From: Myxocyprinus asiaticus
Lineage: Eukaryota; Chordata; Actinopteri; Cypriniformes; Catostomidae
DNA length: 64,000 nucleotides
Direction: 5' to 3'
NCBI RefSeq assembly: GCF_019703515.2
Contig: NC_059362.1
Location: 42,337,826-42,401,825, forward strand
Shown: positions 22,268 to 34,044 of the stretch, piece after piece
Layout: the number at the start of each line of letters is the position of its first letter
How positions within the stretch are numbered: the stretch's first letter is position 1
Made by a program: the position numbers and the translations under genes
The notes under the pieces: model-generated
Databases searched by the model: none
Told to the model about the DNA's origin: nothing
The model's input: the letters and a program-made list of their open reading frames with translations, nothing else

Positions 22268-24468
22268 TAGGGTGGCCAGACATCCCGTTTTTCCCAGGAA
22301 AGTCCCGTATTTAAGCACTTTTTCTAGTGTCTGACTTAATCTGAAAAAATCTTTCCCCTCTCCTAAAATTTCTCTATCGCCTATGCGGATGCGAGTATTA
22401 TAAGCAAAGGTAGCCAAGGATATGGCTTGTAAAACCAATAAAATCACAACGTGTTGTTTGAAGTACCTGATTGGATTAAACTATCCAATCACAATCCCCT
22501 ATCAATAGACGTCCAGTTAGTGAACTGATTGAAGAGTCAGTTTGAAAGAGCACACAGATGAAATTGCGGCTGGAAAAATATGAAGCGTGCATTTACATTT
22601 AATGAGCATCTTAAAAGAGTTTACATTTCTAAAAAAGGAGTCACAGACAAAGTCTAGTAATGTGAGGTGTGAGATTTGTGGAGCTCGCTTTTCCATCGCC
22701 CATGGAGTTCGCACCGACATCGCACAGCATGTTCATACAAAAGAGCATGCCACACTAAGTGTTAGTGATTTATTTTCCAAATCTGACAAGGTGCATGCAA
22801 GTGAAGGACTTTATGCTTATCATTCTGTCGTGCACGGCCATAGTTTTTGGTCGGCTGACTGCACAGCAAAATTGATCAAGAAATTGTATGATCCTAAATT
22901 TTCTTCTGCCTGCACCAAATCTGAAGCTGTCATAGGAAGAAGTTCAGAGTGATTTGGACAAGTGCTCGTTTGTCACATTTACTGTGGATGCATCCAAAAG
23001 CAAAGACTCTGTGTTCTCTGTGCTTGTGCGTTACTTTAACCAACTAGACAGTATAAAAGTCAAGATAATGGAGTTCTCATCTCTGCCAGGTTAGACGTCG
23101 GATTTGCAATCTGACTACATATCCAATGTCATTAAAAACATGGCCTTGATTAAAAACTAATTGCACTCTGTGCTGACAACATCAACACAAACTTTGGTGG
23201 TGTTAAGAGAGCTGGTAAAGGCAATACCTGGAGAAAGCTTCAGTCAAAGCTAGGAAGGGGAATTTTGGGTATTGACTTATGCACACATCATCCATAACAC
23301 ATTGCAAACAGCAGTGGATTGTCTTCCGATAGATTTAGAGAGTTGTGCTGTAAAGGTGTACAAATACTTCCATATCTACACAGTGCGTGTGAAGGAGCTC
23401 AAAGACTTTTGTGATTTTGTGCAGCTGGACTATCAGAAATGTCTGCAGCATGGCAACACACGTTTCCTCTCTCTTGGTCCAGCTCTTGAAAGAATACTAC
23501 ACATTTTCAATGCGTGCTTTCTTTCTCAAGAAAAAATCCCAAATTTTCTAAGAGACATTTTCAGCGATCCTTGCACTAAACTTTGGATTGGCTTCGCACT
23601 CAAGCAAATAGCCACTTTTAACCGTGCACTGGAGATAGAAGAGCAAGACCACATCTCTGCCACAGAAGTGGCTTTGCATATTCATGACCTGAGAAAAGTC
23701 TTGCAGGCCAGGCTGGAGGAATCATTCATACCCTCTGACATTAAAAAGCAGTTGGATGCCCTGGTTGAAGCTGGTGACATGCGAGCGGATGATTTTTTTG
23801 TGCAGTGAGAAACTTTTATTCAGCATCGGTGGATTACCTCCAAAATTGGAGCCGCTCATTGGAGAACACAAAAAAAAAACTTGAGTGGGCCCTACTGAAA
23901 GACATCCCAGAGTAGCCTCGAACACTTCTACTCCAGCATCCTCGCTCTCAGTTTGATTAACGAAACCATGCTCTTCGATGAGTGGGCTTGAGCAAAAAAC
24001 ATTGTCACTCGTGAGTGGAACATGAACAAGATGGCCATGTCTGAGAGATGGACAGACGTTTTTCGTGAGCTGGAGAGCAAGACCATCAACTTCGGAGTCT
24101 TAGCCAAGGTCATGGAGTTTGTTTTATGCCTGCCTGGGACATCTGCATATGTGGAGCGTATGTTCTCATTAATGAAAGCAGCATGGACACCGGATATATC
24201 TAGACTCAGTGTAACAGTCATGAAGGCAATGTTTTTCGTACGTCTTAATTTTGGACTGGACTGCTCTACATTTTACGATAAACTCTTGAAAGACAAACGC
24301 ACATTGAGAAAAATAGCTGCCAGCAAAAAGTACAAGGTGACAACAGTTACAGATGCGGATGCACCCTCTACATCGCATTGATCTTTGCCTAGGTAAGGAT
24401 ACGTCAAATAAATTTTTTGCTGGGAGGGGGCTGTCCCATTTTCCACAAGCGGAAATCTGGTCACCCTA
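22268..24468 (+). mobile_element. hAT transposon, full length, inactive
   Basis: Ends TAGGGTGGCCAGACATCCCG (22268) and CGGAAATCTGGTCACCCTA (24468) are inverted repeats. The flanks are near-identical 8-bp repeats, CCAGGAAA (22260-22267) and CAAGGAAA (24469-24476). The length of 2201 bp with a single transposase gene reaching within ~90 bp of the right end is usual for hAT elements. The right end is also present as a fragment at 1-101. Confidence 0.9.
22580..24381 (+). pseudogene. hAT transposase, multiply broken
   Basis: Piece 1 (22587-22952) has a BED-type zinc finger, CEICGARFSIAHG with HVHTKEH. Piece 2 (22953-23270) is readable only across stops and frame changes and includes FTVDASKSKDSVFSVLVRYF, the region of the first catalytic Asp. 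Piece 3 (23272-23808) covers the helical insertion domain (LQHGNTRFLSLGPALERIL, LFSQEKIP-like, FALKQIATFNRALEIEEQD). Piece 4 (24022-24381) is the C-terminal hAT dimerisation domain with CLPGTSAYVERMFSLMKAAW. At least three frameshifts and several stops separate the pieces, so it is a pseudogene. Confidence 0.85.
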
Positions 24469-24476
24469 CAAGGAAA

Positions 24477-26323
24477 GCCTATTTATATTTAAATAAACAC
24501 TTCACTGTTATGTAAATTGTTTGTCAAAAGTAAAAGATTTTTACAAAGTACTATTGCTGCCAACGTGGCAAGTTATAAAAACTATTCAAAAATATATATT
24601 ATATAATTTCGTAGCCATATGACACCATGTAAGCTATGTACTATTATCTGGACCTTTGCTGGGAAGAAAATGAAGAGACCTGACCTCATGGAACTTTAAC
24701 TGAGTACACCTGTCATAAATTATATTAAAAAAAGGAAAACTTCCAATTTGTCAGCAAATGAAATATGATTATTTACCATCGTGTAGGCCACCATAAAATA
24801 AAACCATTATGAAACAGCCTTGACTTATTTTAGAACATACCTTCGCACAAAATCGAGCTTACGTAGCTTAAAGCATCTGTGTTCATGTATTTGCGTAGAT
24901 TTTTTTCAACCATAGTATAGACCTATAAACTAATGTAGATAGCATAGCTCAGATAATTTCGTCTAGTTTGATGAAATTTTTTTTAAATCCCTGGCTTTTG
25001 ATTACGACTTTGTGCGCCACTAGCGTAACCAAATGGAATTGCAAAAATAATGACAATGACATGTTTTCAAACAGGTTTCCCAAACACGCAATTAGTCGGA
25101 CAAACAGATAGTCCCGCCTCAATCTAATGGCTTTGGTTAAGCAAATGCTGCTGTGTCGGGCTGGATGCTCAAACAATAATGATTTGCAAACACCACAGAG
25201 CCACGTTGTAAAACATTTTGATGAAATCAACCTTGTTGTTTCTGCATATTAAGCTGGGATAAGAGAAAGTATTTTAACATCAAAAACAGCACCTTAAAGT
25301 AAACTTCTCCATTTGCTCTCCATTGAATGTCATTGCTGTTTAAGAGAAAGAATTATTATATTAAAGAGACCTCATTTGTCCCTTCCTTTGTGTATGGATT
25401 AGGCTCTCCGATTAAATTCTTGTGAAAGCTCAGTTTTTTTGTAGGGATGATGCAGTTGCAAAAATTTCAGCTTGGATGAGAGAAAGTGACCTGGTGCAAA
25501 CAGAGATTAATATCTCAAGCAATTTGAGACGTTTTCTGTGCCTGGAACAAGATGTGCCTTGAAGTCATGCCTCATTAGAGAAACATTTATGCCTGCTGTT
25601 TCAAAACATCAAAAACTGCCTGTTGTTTTAAGACAAGCAACATAAAGGATCATGTTGGGACCAATTTACTGTACATTTCTCTTCAGGAATACACAAGCAA
25701 GGCATTGCCAATAATTTGATAGAGTAAACAATTATGAAATAATAAGAAAATAAGAAAATTATAGTGTGAAAATCCAACAATGGCATAAATTGATCTTATA
25801 ATAAACACAATCACAGTCTTTTTTTATATCTGCGGATGACTGTCGGAGTGCAATCCTGCCCGTCTCCCCCGCATATATATATATATATGATGTCATCTTT
25901 GGCAGAAGGAGAGGGTTTTGATTATTTAGTTTATCACAGTAATAGGGTGCAGATATTATTCATAGTTTGATGTATTCTTCTACAGTTACTCAAATTGTCA
26001 TTATTGTTGTAGCCTTTTAGAAATTATGATTAATGGAACATCTGAAACTTTGCAAACAGTATCAATGTCTTGACTTTGCCAGTCGAACACAATGTTAATG
26101 ATAATGGAATGTCAAGGAAATCCTTCAAAACCGGGATAATCTGTGATATCTAAATCTTTCCAATAAAACCAAGAGAGAGAGAGAGAGAGAGAAGCTGCCC
26201 AGTGCACCTAAAATATAAATCTGTGGTTGAAATGCAAGCATGAAAATTTGGTGACAAATACGAGAGCAAGACATGGAAATGATTTAGTTGCATTGCACAA
26301 AATTATATATATATATATATATA
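24477..26323. other. Unassigned AT-rich DNA with short microsatellites
   Basis: No gene recognised. (AT)n at 25872-25888, (AG)n at 26171-26192 and (TA)n at 26304-26323, the last forming the insertion site of the next Tc1 element. Confidence 0.5.
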
Positions 26324-27497
26324 CCCATGAGCCAAAACATTATAACCACCTGCCTTATATGCTGTTGGTCCTCCACGTGCTGCCAAAACAGCACGACCCG
26401 CCAAGGCATGGACTCTACAAGACCCGTGAAGGTGTCCTGTGGTATCTGGCACAAAGACATTAGCAGCAGATCCTTCAAGTCCAGTAAGTTGCGAGGTGAA
26501 GCCACCATGGATCTGACTTGGTCCATCACATCCCACGGATGCACAATCAGCTTGAGATCTAGGGAATTTGGAGGCCAGGGCAACACCCTGAACTCTTCAT
26601 CATATTCCTCAAACCATTCCTGAACAATGTGTGTGCAGTGTGGCAGGGTGCATTATCCTGCTAAAAGAGGCCACTGCCATCAGGGAATACCACTGCCATG
26701 AAGGGGTGTACCTGGTCTGCAATGATGTTTAGGTAGGTGGCACATGTCAAATTAATGTCCACATGAATGGCCGGAACCAGGGTTTCCCAGCAGAACATTG
26801 CCCAGAGCATCACACTCCCTTCACCGACTTGTCATCTTCCAACAGTGCATCCTGGTGCTATCACTTCCCCAGGTAAACGGCGCACACGTACACAGCTGTC
26901 CACGTGATGTAAAAGAAAACCAAGTGACCTTCTTCTACTGCTCCAAGATCCAGTTCCAACACTTGCGTGCCCATTGTAGCCACATTCGACAGTGGACAGG
27001 GGTCATCATGGGCACTCTGACCGGTCTGCAGCTACGGTGCCCCATATGCAGCAGGGTGTGCTGCACTGTGTGTTGTGACACATTCCTCCCATAACAATCA
27101 TTAAAATTTTCTGTGTCTTATGCCACAGTAGATCTTCTGTCGGTTCAGAGCAGACGGGATAGCCTTCATTGCCCTCGTGCATCGACACCCTGTCGCCGGT
27201 TTGTGGTTTGTCCCTCCTCGGACTACTGTCGGTAGGTACTAACCACTGCTGACCAGGAGCACCCTACAAGCCTTGCAGTTTCAGAGATGCTCTGACACAG
27301 TTATCTGTCCATAACAATTTAGCCCTCGTCAAAGTCTCTCAGGTCTTTACTCCTGCCCTTTTCTCCTGCATTCAACACTTTGACTACGAGAACTGATTGT
27401 TTGATAACCATCTAATCCACCCAGACCTTGACATTGTTAGGAGATGATCAACGTATTTTGCTTCACCTGTGAGTCATAATGTTTTGGCTCATCAGTC
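26324..27497 (-). mobile_element. Tc1-like transposon in a (TA)n tract, decayed
   Basis: Inverted ends ATGAGCCAAAACATTATAAC (near 26327) and CATAATGTTTTGGCTCAT (to about 27492) sit in TA-rich flanks. Minus-strand frames carry Tc1 transposase pieces. A C-terminal piece (26284-26586) reads PPNSLDLKLIVHPWDVMDQ, where Tc1 proteins have SPDLNPIEHLWD, so the last catalytic acidic residue is Val here, then LVESMPWRV. N-terminal pieces toward 27200 are broken by frameshifts. Exact outer bases are uncertain by a few because the termini are diverged. Confidence 0.75.
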
Positions 27498-29425
27498 TAT
27501 ATATACACTGTATATTTTTTGTAAATACAGTAATATAGTAAAAATACAGTATACTGTAAATACAAAGCAACCGTATTCCTTCGAAGCCAAATTGTAAAAC
27601 TGTCACATCTTACAGTATAGTATGCTACATAAAAAATTTTAAATAAAAAATGTCCAAAGGGCACTGCCTTATAATGGAAAAGTTTAGGTGTTTAAGGTGT
27701 GACCGTGAACTTTAAATTGTGACACTTTATGAATAAGTTAAAAGGCAAACTTCAACTTTTGACCTTCTGATGTCCTCAGAGATAATCGCAAGATTCTAAT
27801 GCTTCAGTAAAGATTACGTCACCACAGAAGTGCTCAATTTATGCATTTAGCACATACAACATAGTGCCACAGCAGATGGTCCCATTTGGGTGACAAAATC
27901 TGTTTAGATAACCCCTGCATTATGCATGCTAAAATGCATACATTTCTGTTACATCTGTATTTATTTATTTAGCAAATGTTTTCTAAACTTAAAAATTAAG
28001 AATTTTACACCACAATCTACAGTTTTCCTCTTATACATTTGTAAAATGAATGGTTAGTCTGAATTGATGGACATCAGTCAAAGGAAATTGTCTTTTGTTT
28101 TTATTGTATTCTATACTCTTTTTTTTTTTTTTTGTACTTTTTCTGTAATTCTTTTTCATTCCTTTTTTGACAATGTAATGTAAAAACATGCATTATGCTG
28201 TCAGACCTTAAATATTGATGAAATATTGATACTGAAAGATGAAATTAATCTTCCGGGTTCTTTCGAGCAGCAGATTTCAATGGTGGATATGCGTAGTGCT
28301 GCAGTTTTAATTATCTTTTAAGCATTTTATCATGTAAAAATGTTTGTTGATGTTAATAAAAGTTATTATAAAGGGTTATCTATGGTTTACAGTAAAGAAA
28401 TTATGTAGATTATTTCTGAATTATTGGTAAAACCAGTTTAAACTTCATTTAATAGGCCTGTATGATGATGTTGGACATGAAATAGGTTGATGAATACAAA
28501 TCCTCAAACGATTAACACTTCTAATGCCTGAGAAATGTAGAATATGAAACTGAAAACTACCATCAGACATACAATATGCATCTTAACTGCTTAAATTATT
28601 AACCCATGTTCAGTAAATAAAATTTGACTTCAATATCATCATATTCCGTGTTCAAATTAAAAACATCCGTTTTCGATATAACAAAACTTACTGCAGTCAA
28701 AATAAATGCAAAGACATCATTTTAGCAGTATGACATTATTTTTATTCGCATTTCCCTTCGCAAACAGTAGCCTATGCGCTACGATGGTAAAGACAGGGTC
28801 CCGTTCATCCCATTAAACCTTCCATGATTTTTGTTCATATAATTTCATTGTTAGATCATATTTGACCTATCGGTCAAAGGGATTGCACTTTGGCAATTAA
28901 AAACAGCCATTTGTATTTTGAGTACATGTGTGATTTTATTTATTTTTTTCATGAAAAGTTCAAATCCACCAACAGGAGCTGTAGGTCAATAGAGCTCAAC
29001 AGTCTGGTTCCAGAAGTAAAAATCCCATTAATTTATCCCATAAACAAACTGATTTTCATTTTCAGATCAATTTGTGCAAAGCGCCCATAGAACGCAGCTT
29101 TCTGGGCTGTCAAAAGAACCCGGAAGTGATAGAATGGTGCGTTTGTCTGCAAACAGTAATATAAACCTTATTCACGGTAGTGCCATCTTTGTGACAACGA
29201 GGCTGTGAGGGATAGACTTACATCTCTTCAATGGCACGAACAGTATAAAGCTGTAAAAAGCTCCTAGATCTCATCTGATTTTCCACAGCTTATGTTGTCT
29301 GGAGTTTTTTGTCCACTGAATGTTCTTGAAAAGATGTTTTTTCAATGTTTTGTCAGCAAAACGATCCAAAACCACTTTAAACTGCGGTACAACCCATTGA
29401 AAAGAATGTACGTCTGTACAGCATA
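27498..29425. other. Unassigned AT-rich DNA; R1 relative near 28960-29055
   Basis: No gene recognised. A partial R1 repeat (CAACAGTCTGGTTCCAGAAG, AAAAATCCCATTAATTTATC) lies at about 28995-29055. T-rich run at 28120-28135. Confidence 0.45.
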
Positions 29426-30600
29426 CACTGCCTGGCCAAAAAAAAAAAAAAAAAAAACCCCAGCATACCCTAATATTTTGCTGGACCGCCTTTAGCAATG
29501 ATTACAGCGTGCATTTGTCATGGCATTGTTTCGACAACCTTATGCAACGTCACAACATTTATTTCCATCCAGATTTGCATTAATTTTTGGCCGAGATCTT
29601 GTATTGATGACGGGAGAGTCGAACCACTCTGTTAAGTCTTCTCCAGCACATCCCAAAGACTTTCAATGGGGGTTCAGGTCAGGACTCTGTGGTGGCCAAT
29701 TCATGTGTGAAAATGATTCCTCATGCTCCCTTAACCACACTTTCACAATTTGAGCACGATGAATCTTGGCAATAGTCCTGGAAATAATCCATTGATGGGA
29801 TAACCTGCTCATTCAGTACATTCAAGTAGTCAGCTGACTTCGTTTTATTGCCGCATAATGTTGCTGAGCCTAGACCTGTTGAAGCAACCCCAGATCATAA
29901 CACTGCCTCCAGAGGCTTGTACAGTGGGCACTATGCATGACGGGTGCATCGCTTCATGCGCTTCCCTTCCTACCCTGACGCGCCAATCACTTTGAAATAG
30001 GGTAAATCTGGACTCAGACCACATGACCTTTTTCCATTGCTCCACAATCCAATCTTTATGCTTCCTAGCAAACTGAGGTGTTTTTTCTCAATTAGCTTCA
30101 CTAACAAGTGGCTTTCTTGTGTCCACAAAGCTGTTTAGTCCAAATCCTGTACCTTTTCGTCACATTGTTCTTGTGGAAATGCTCTTACTTTAACTATTAA
30201 ACATAGTAGTGAGTTCTACTATCGATTTTTTGCAATGTGACTTCAAGCGTTTTGGTGATCTCCAATCTTGATCATTCAAGATTTTTTTCGACCACATTTC
30301 TTCCACGAAGCTGATGGTTCACCAGTATCCTTCCAGGTTTGGACAGTTCTTAACCCAATTCCAGTGATTTCAGCAATCTCCTTAGTTGTTTTCTTTGCTT
30401 GATGCAGGTCAATAATTTGCCCCTTCTGAAACATAGTAACATCTTTTCCACGACCACCGGATACATCTTCCGACATGGTTGTTTAAGGAATGAGAAGCTA
30501 CACACTGCATCGGTTAGGGTTAAAATAATTGTTGCCAGCTGAAACATATTAATCACTGCAATAATGATCCAGTCATAGGCTCTTAAGGATATGCTTATTA
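29426..30600 (-). mobile_element. Tc1-like transposon, catalytic Asp deleted
   Basis: The left end CACTGCCTGGCCAAAAAAAA follows a TA (29424-29425); the right end is diverged. Minus-strand transposase begins near 30476 (MSEDVSGGRGKDVTMFQKGQ), with a helix-turn-helix segment TTKEIAEITGIGLRTVQTWK. A later piece (29845-30045) reads MEQWKKVMWSESRFTLFQSD, where family members have WSDESRF, so an in-frame three-base loss has removed the first catalytic Asp. GGSVMIWGCF follows. Frames between and after are broken. Confidence 0.75.
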
Positions 30601-31222
30601 AAAAAAAAAAAAAATTTTGTACAAATCATACAATATTCTCTTGATTACACTATTCAGTGTTTCAAAAGTATTAGGGCCGAAACATACTCTACACAAGTAC
30701 ATGAATGCAGATGCATCTTGCAACGCAAGCTCGATTTCAAATGTCGTTGCGTTCTGAAATGTGTCCAAGCGCAATTCATAACACAATAAATTACTTTTTG
30801 CATTCTCAGTGTTGCCACAAGGGGCACTATAACGAGATTAAACAGTTATCCATCTATTCTATTTTACATTATCCTGATTTGTCTTTAAATACATATTGAG
30901 ACTGGAGCTTTAATGTAAATGATGAAAAAAGTGCAAAACTGTATATATATTTATAATATTGGTAATAAACATTTGTTAACTGTCGCAACATAAAACAAAT
31001 TATTGGTATCAGCCAAAATTTCTAATGATGTTATTTCTATATTATTATTATTCAATAATAATTTACAATGTATTATTAAAAATATTGTTTTTATAATTAG
31101 TATTAATAATATATAAAATATATAGTAATAATTTATTGTTGTTTTTGTATCATAATATTCTAATAATAGTAATAATGTTATTTTCATCCCTAATAATGTT
31201 ATTGTTATATTGGCGCATCCCT

Positions 31223-31257
<35 letters not shown>

Positions 31258-32672
31258 ATAACTTTAGTATACTTTACTAATGCACATGATTAAAATTATA
31301 ATATGCATTGTATTGCAGTGTCTACATGTCATGTCAAACTACATGACACTGTATTTGAGGCATTTGGTGTAGATCCTCCATTGAAGTTATTGTGTCAAAA
31401 AATATTGCTGACCAACATCTCTATAAGCCCGTTTCTGGTTTATTTTAATGAGAGCTCGATTCAGAAATACAAAGAGGGTGAACGGATGACTACAGAGGCA
31501 CCTTTCAACGGGTCTTACACGTGTGCGGAATTGGACCATGTTACGCAATGCCTTGCGGAAAGGGCTAACCTGTCCATGCCACAGCACCTTATTTTAGAAG
31601 TGTAAACCCTTCTCATGGGAACACAGTGGTTTCCCATGAGGCAGCTGTTTCACTGAGGCCTTGGACCCCTTTAGAGAGAGAGAGCTGAGAGAGAGTACGA
31701 GTAAATTGTGTAGTTGAGAGCAATCTCTGGAGAACGCTGAGCCCAGCATGTGTTTCATATGAAGGCATAGGCATATCCGGAGAGATCAGACCTCAACCAC
31801 AGGATATTTTTTGAGCTTGAGGGCAGGAGGAGGAAGAGAGCGAGAGATGTTCAGAATGGGTAGCATACTGTTTACTGCATACTTTGCAGTTTATAAACTA
31901 GTAAGCTATATTGTTGTCACTTATTACCTTATAAATTACCTTATTAATTTTGTCACATGGTGCCATTACAGTACATGCATGTTTAATTCCACAAGTGATG
32001 TCAAGTTATCATCTTAAAAACAAATGTCTGATTATTTAGCATTTTTAATCCAATTAGTGTAAAAACATCAAGGGGTCATGACACTCTTTTGTTTTATATT
32101 CTCTGAGGTCCACTGATAATGTTAGTAAAGGTTTCTTTGCACAAACACAGTCATAATTTAGTAATATATGATCAATTTCCACCCGGTCTGCCACTCTGTC
32201 TGAAATGCTCAGTTTTGGCCTAAGCACCTCCTTTAAACTTCAATGTAAATGCCCACTGTTATGATTGTTTAACATTGTGCAGCCCCTCAAATACAGCCAA
32301 ATTTGAAATTCAGCTGGAAGAGAATGAACAAGCTCCACAACATTATAAAACTAAATTTCAGGGTTTACACACAACACACATCAAACACATTGCATCTGAA
32401 TATATTACACTGTTCACTCAAGCACAGGAGCACCATAAACTATCAAACAGTCATGACATTTGAACTGTTCATAAATGAAACTGTTTACACATGGTTTTGC
32501 GATCAGGTCCAAAATACTTCGATTATAAGTGCCTTAATGTAACTGCGATTTTTTTTACTTATTTTTTTTAAATAAAAGGAGGGCCTTGTCAAAAACTTTT
32601 TTTGTGGAAATCAACATTATGCTACAAATGCTGTTAATTGAGCTTAACCCGTTTTAAATCCGGAACATTCGT
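30601..32672. other. Unassigned AT-rich DNA with (AAT)n
   Basis: A long AT-rich stretch; the simple repeat (AAT)n at 31223-31255 is the clearest feature. A 100-codon open frame at 31303-31605 is listed separately. Purine run AGAGAGAGAG near 31674. Confidence 0.45.
31303..31605 (+). other. Open frame of unknown status
   Basis: A 100-codon frame in otherwise AT-rich DNA whose second half (from about 31485, MTTEAPFNGSYTCAELDHVT) has balanced codon use and a possible N-glycosylation site. A possible acceptor ATTGCAG precedes it at 31311-31317. I recognise no family, no convincing donor follows and it may be chance. No function is proposed. Confidence 0.15.
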
Positions 32673-32676
32673 TTAA

Positions 32677-32905
32677 AGGAATAGCTCACCAAAAAATTAA
32701 AATACTGTCATTACACACCCTCATGTCATTCCAAACCTGTATGCTGCTAAAAAAAAAAACACACCATAAAAATAGTCTTCATGACTCATGTGCTATCTTC
32801 GATGTCCTCTGAAGTCATATAATAGCTTTGGGTCCACAGACAAATAAGAGCATGTGTGTTTGAAATGACATGAGGGTGAGTAAATAATGAAAGACTTTTC
32901 ACTTG
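32677..32905 (+). repeat. K-family palindromic element, partial
   Basis: TTAA (32673-32676) is followed by AGGAATAGCTCACC, ACACCCTCATGTCATTCCAA and, towards the right, ACATGAGGGTGAGTAAATAA. The left terminus is intact; the right terminus is truncated. Confidence 0.6.
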
Positions 32906-34040
32906 TGGCAGCAGTCCCCAGTTGATTCCAGTCTTATGGGGGGTCCCCACCCCTTGAGGTTTTGATTTGGTGGGGAATTCAAATCTACAGAATTCAATAA
33001 CAAAAGACACTTCACACATGACAAAGGACTACTTCTCTAGTAAACCTTTTTCAAATTATTATTTTTTAAATTTACCTTACAGGCAGTACCAAACTACATC
33101 AGTCCTGACCGATCTCCTTAAGCCACTAATAAACTAATAATATATTGATTACGCATTATACTTCCATTTGCCATTAACAAACATATACTGTATGACTAAT
33201 TATTAACAGATTAGAAGCTAGTTCATCAACATTTAAATCTTTCAAATCAAACTTTCAGGACATTCATAACTGTATTAATGTATTTTCAGTTTTAACTGTT
33301 TATTAAGTGTTGTATAATGCAATAATGCGTAATGGGTTATTCATGAAAGTTATACAATGTTAATATATTTTATATGACATAAACTACTGTTTTTTTTATT
33401 TTATTTTTTATTGTTTTTCTATGAAAATATGAGCCAGACCAGTGGTTCCCAATCTTTTTACCTTGAAGCCCCCTCTACGTATATACTATATGTCTACACA
33501 TACAGCATAAGCAAAGGTTATGCAATGCACGTTCCCATAAATCACTATTATAATCATAATTTTGCATTTCTTACGCCATGTATACATGCTCTCTCTCCTC
33601 ACGCTCTGTGTTTGCTCGTGTGCGTGCGCGAGAGACAGCACTATCATCGATGGCCGTGAGCAGGGCCGTTTATAGGCATAGGCGAACTAGGTTGTCATCT
33701 AGGGTGCCACCTGCTGGGGGGGGGGAGGGTTCCAAAGAGGATGCTGCCACAACAAACAAGGCACTTTTTAATGCAAAATTAACTAATGCGCCTTTTTTAA
33801 AAGTATTTGGTATATGAGGGAAGATATATTAGAGAGTTTTAATTCTGATGGTAGGCTGCAATAATAAGTTCATAACTTTGGGTGCTAGATCAGCTGTTAC
33901 TCGCCCCCCCAGGCCAGTCTATTTTTGACTTCTTATGGGGGGGTCCTCCCTCCCCACAATTCGAGCACTGCCTGGCAGTAAGGGTTAGGGCAAATTTAGT
34001 AGGTTATCCAGGTATGCAATGCACACAGAAAGTTTGCATA
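32906..34040. other. Unassigned DNA, one GC-richer repeat-like block
   Basis: No gene recognised. 33661-33970 (CAGGGCCGTTTATAGGCATA ... GGGGGGGGGG, and CCCCCCAGGCCAGTC) looks like a fish dispersed repeat, but I could not define its ends. Confidence 0.35.
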
Positions 34041-34044
34041 CTTA

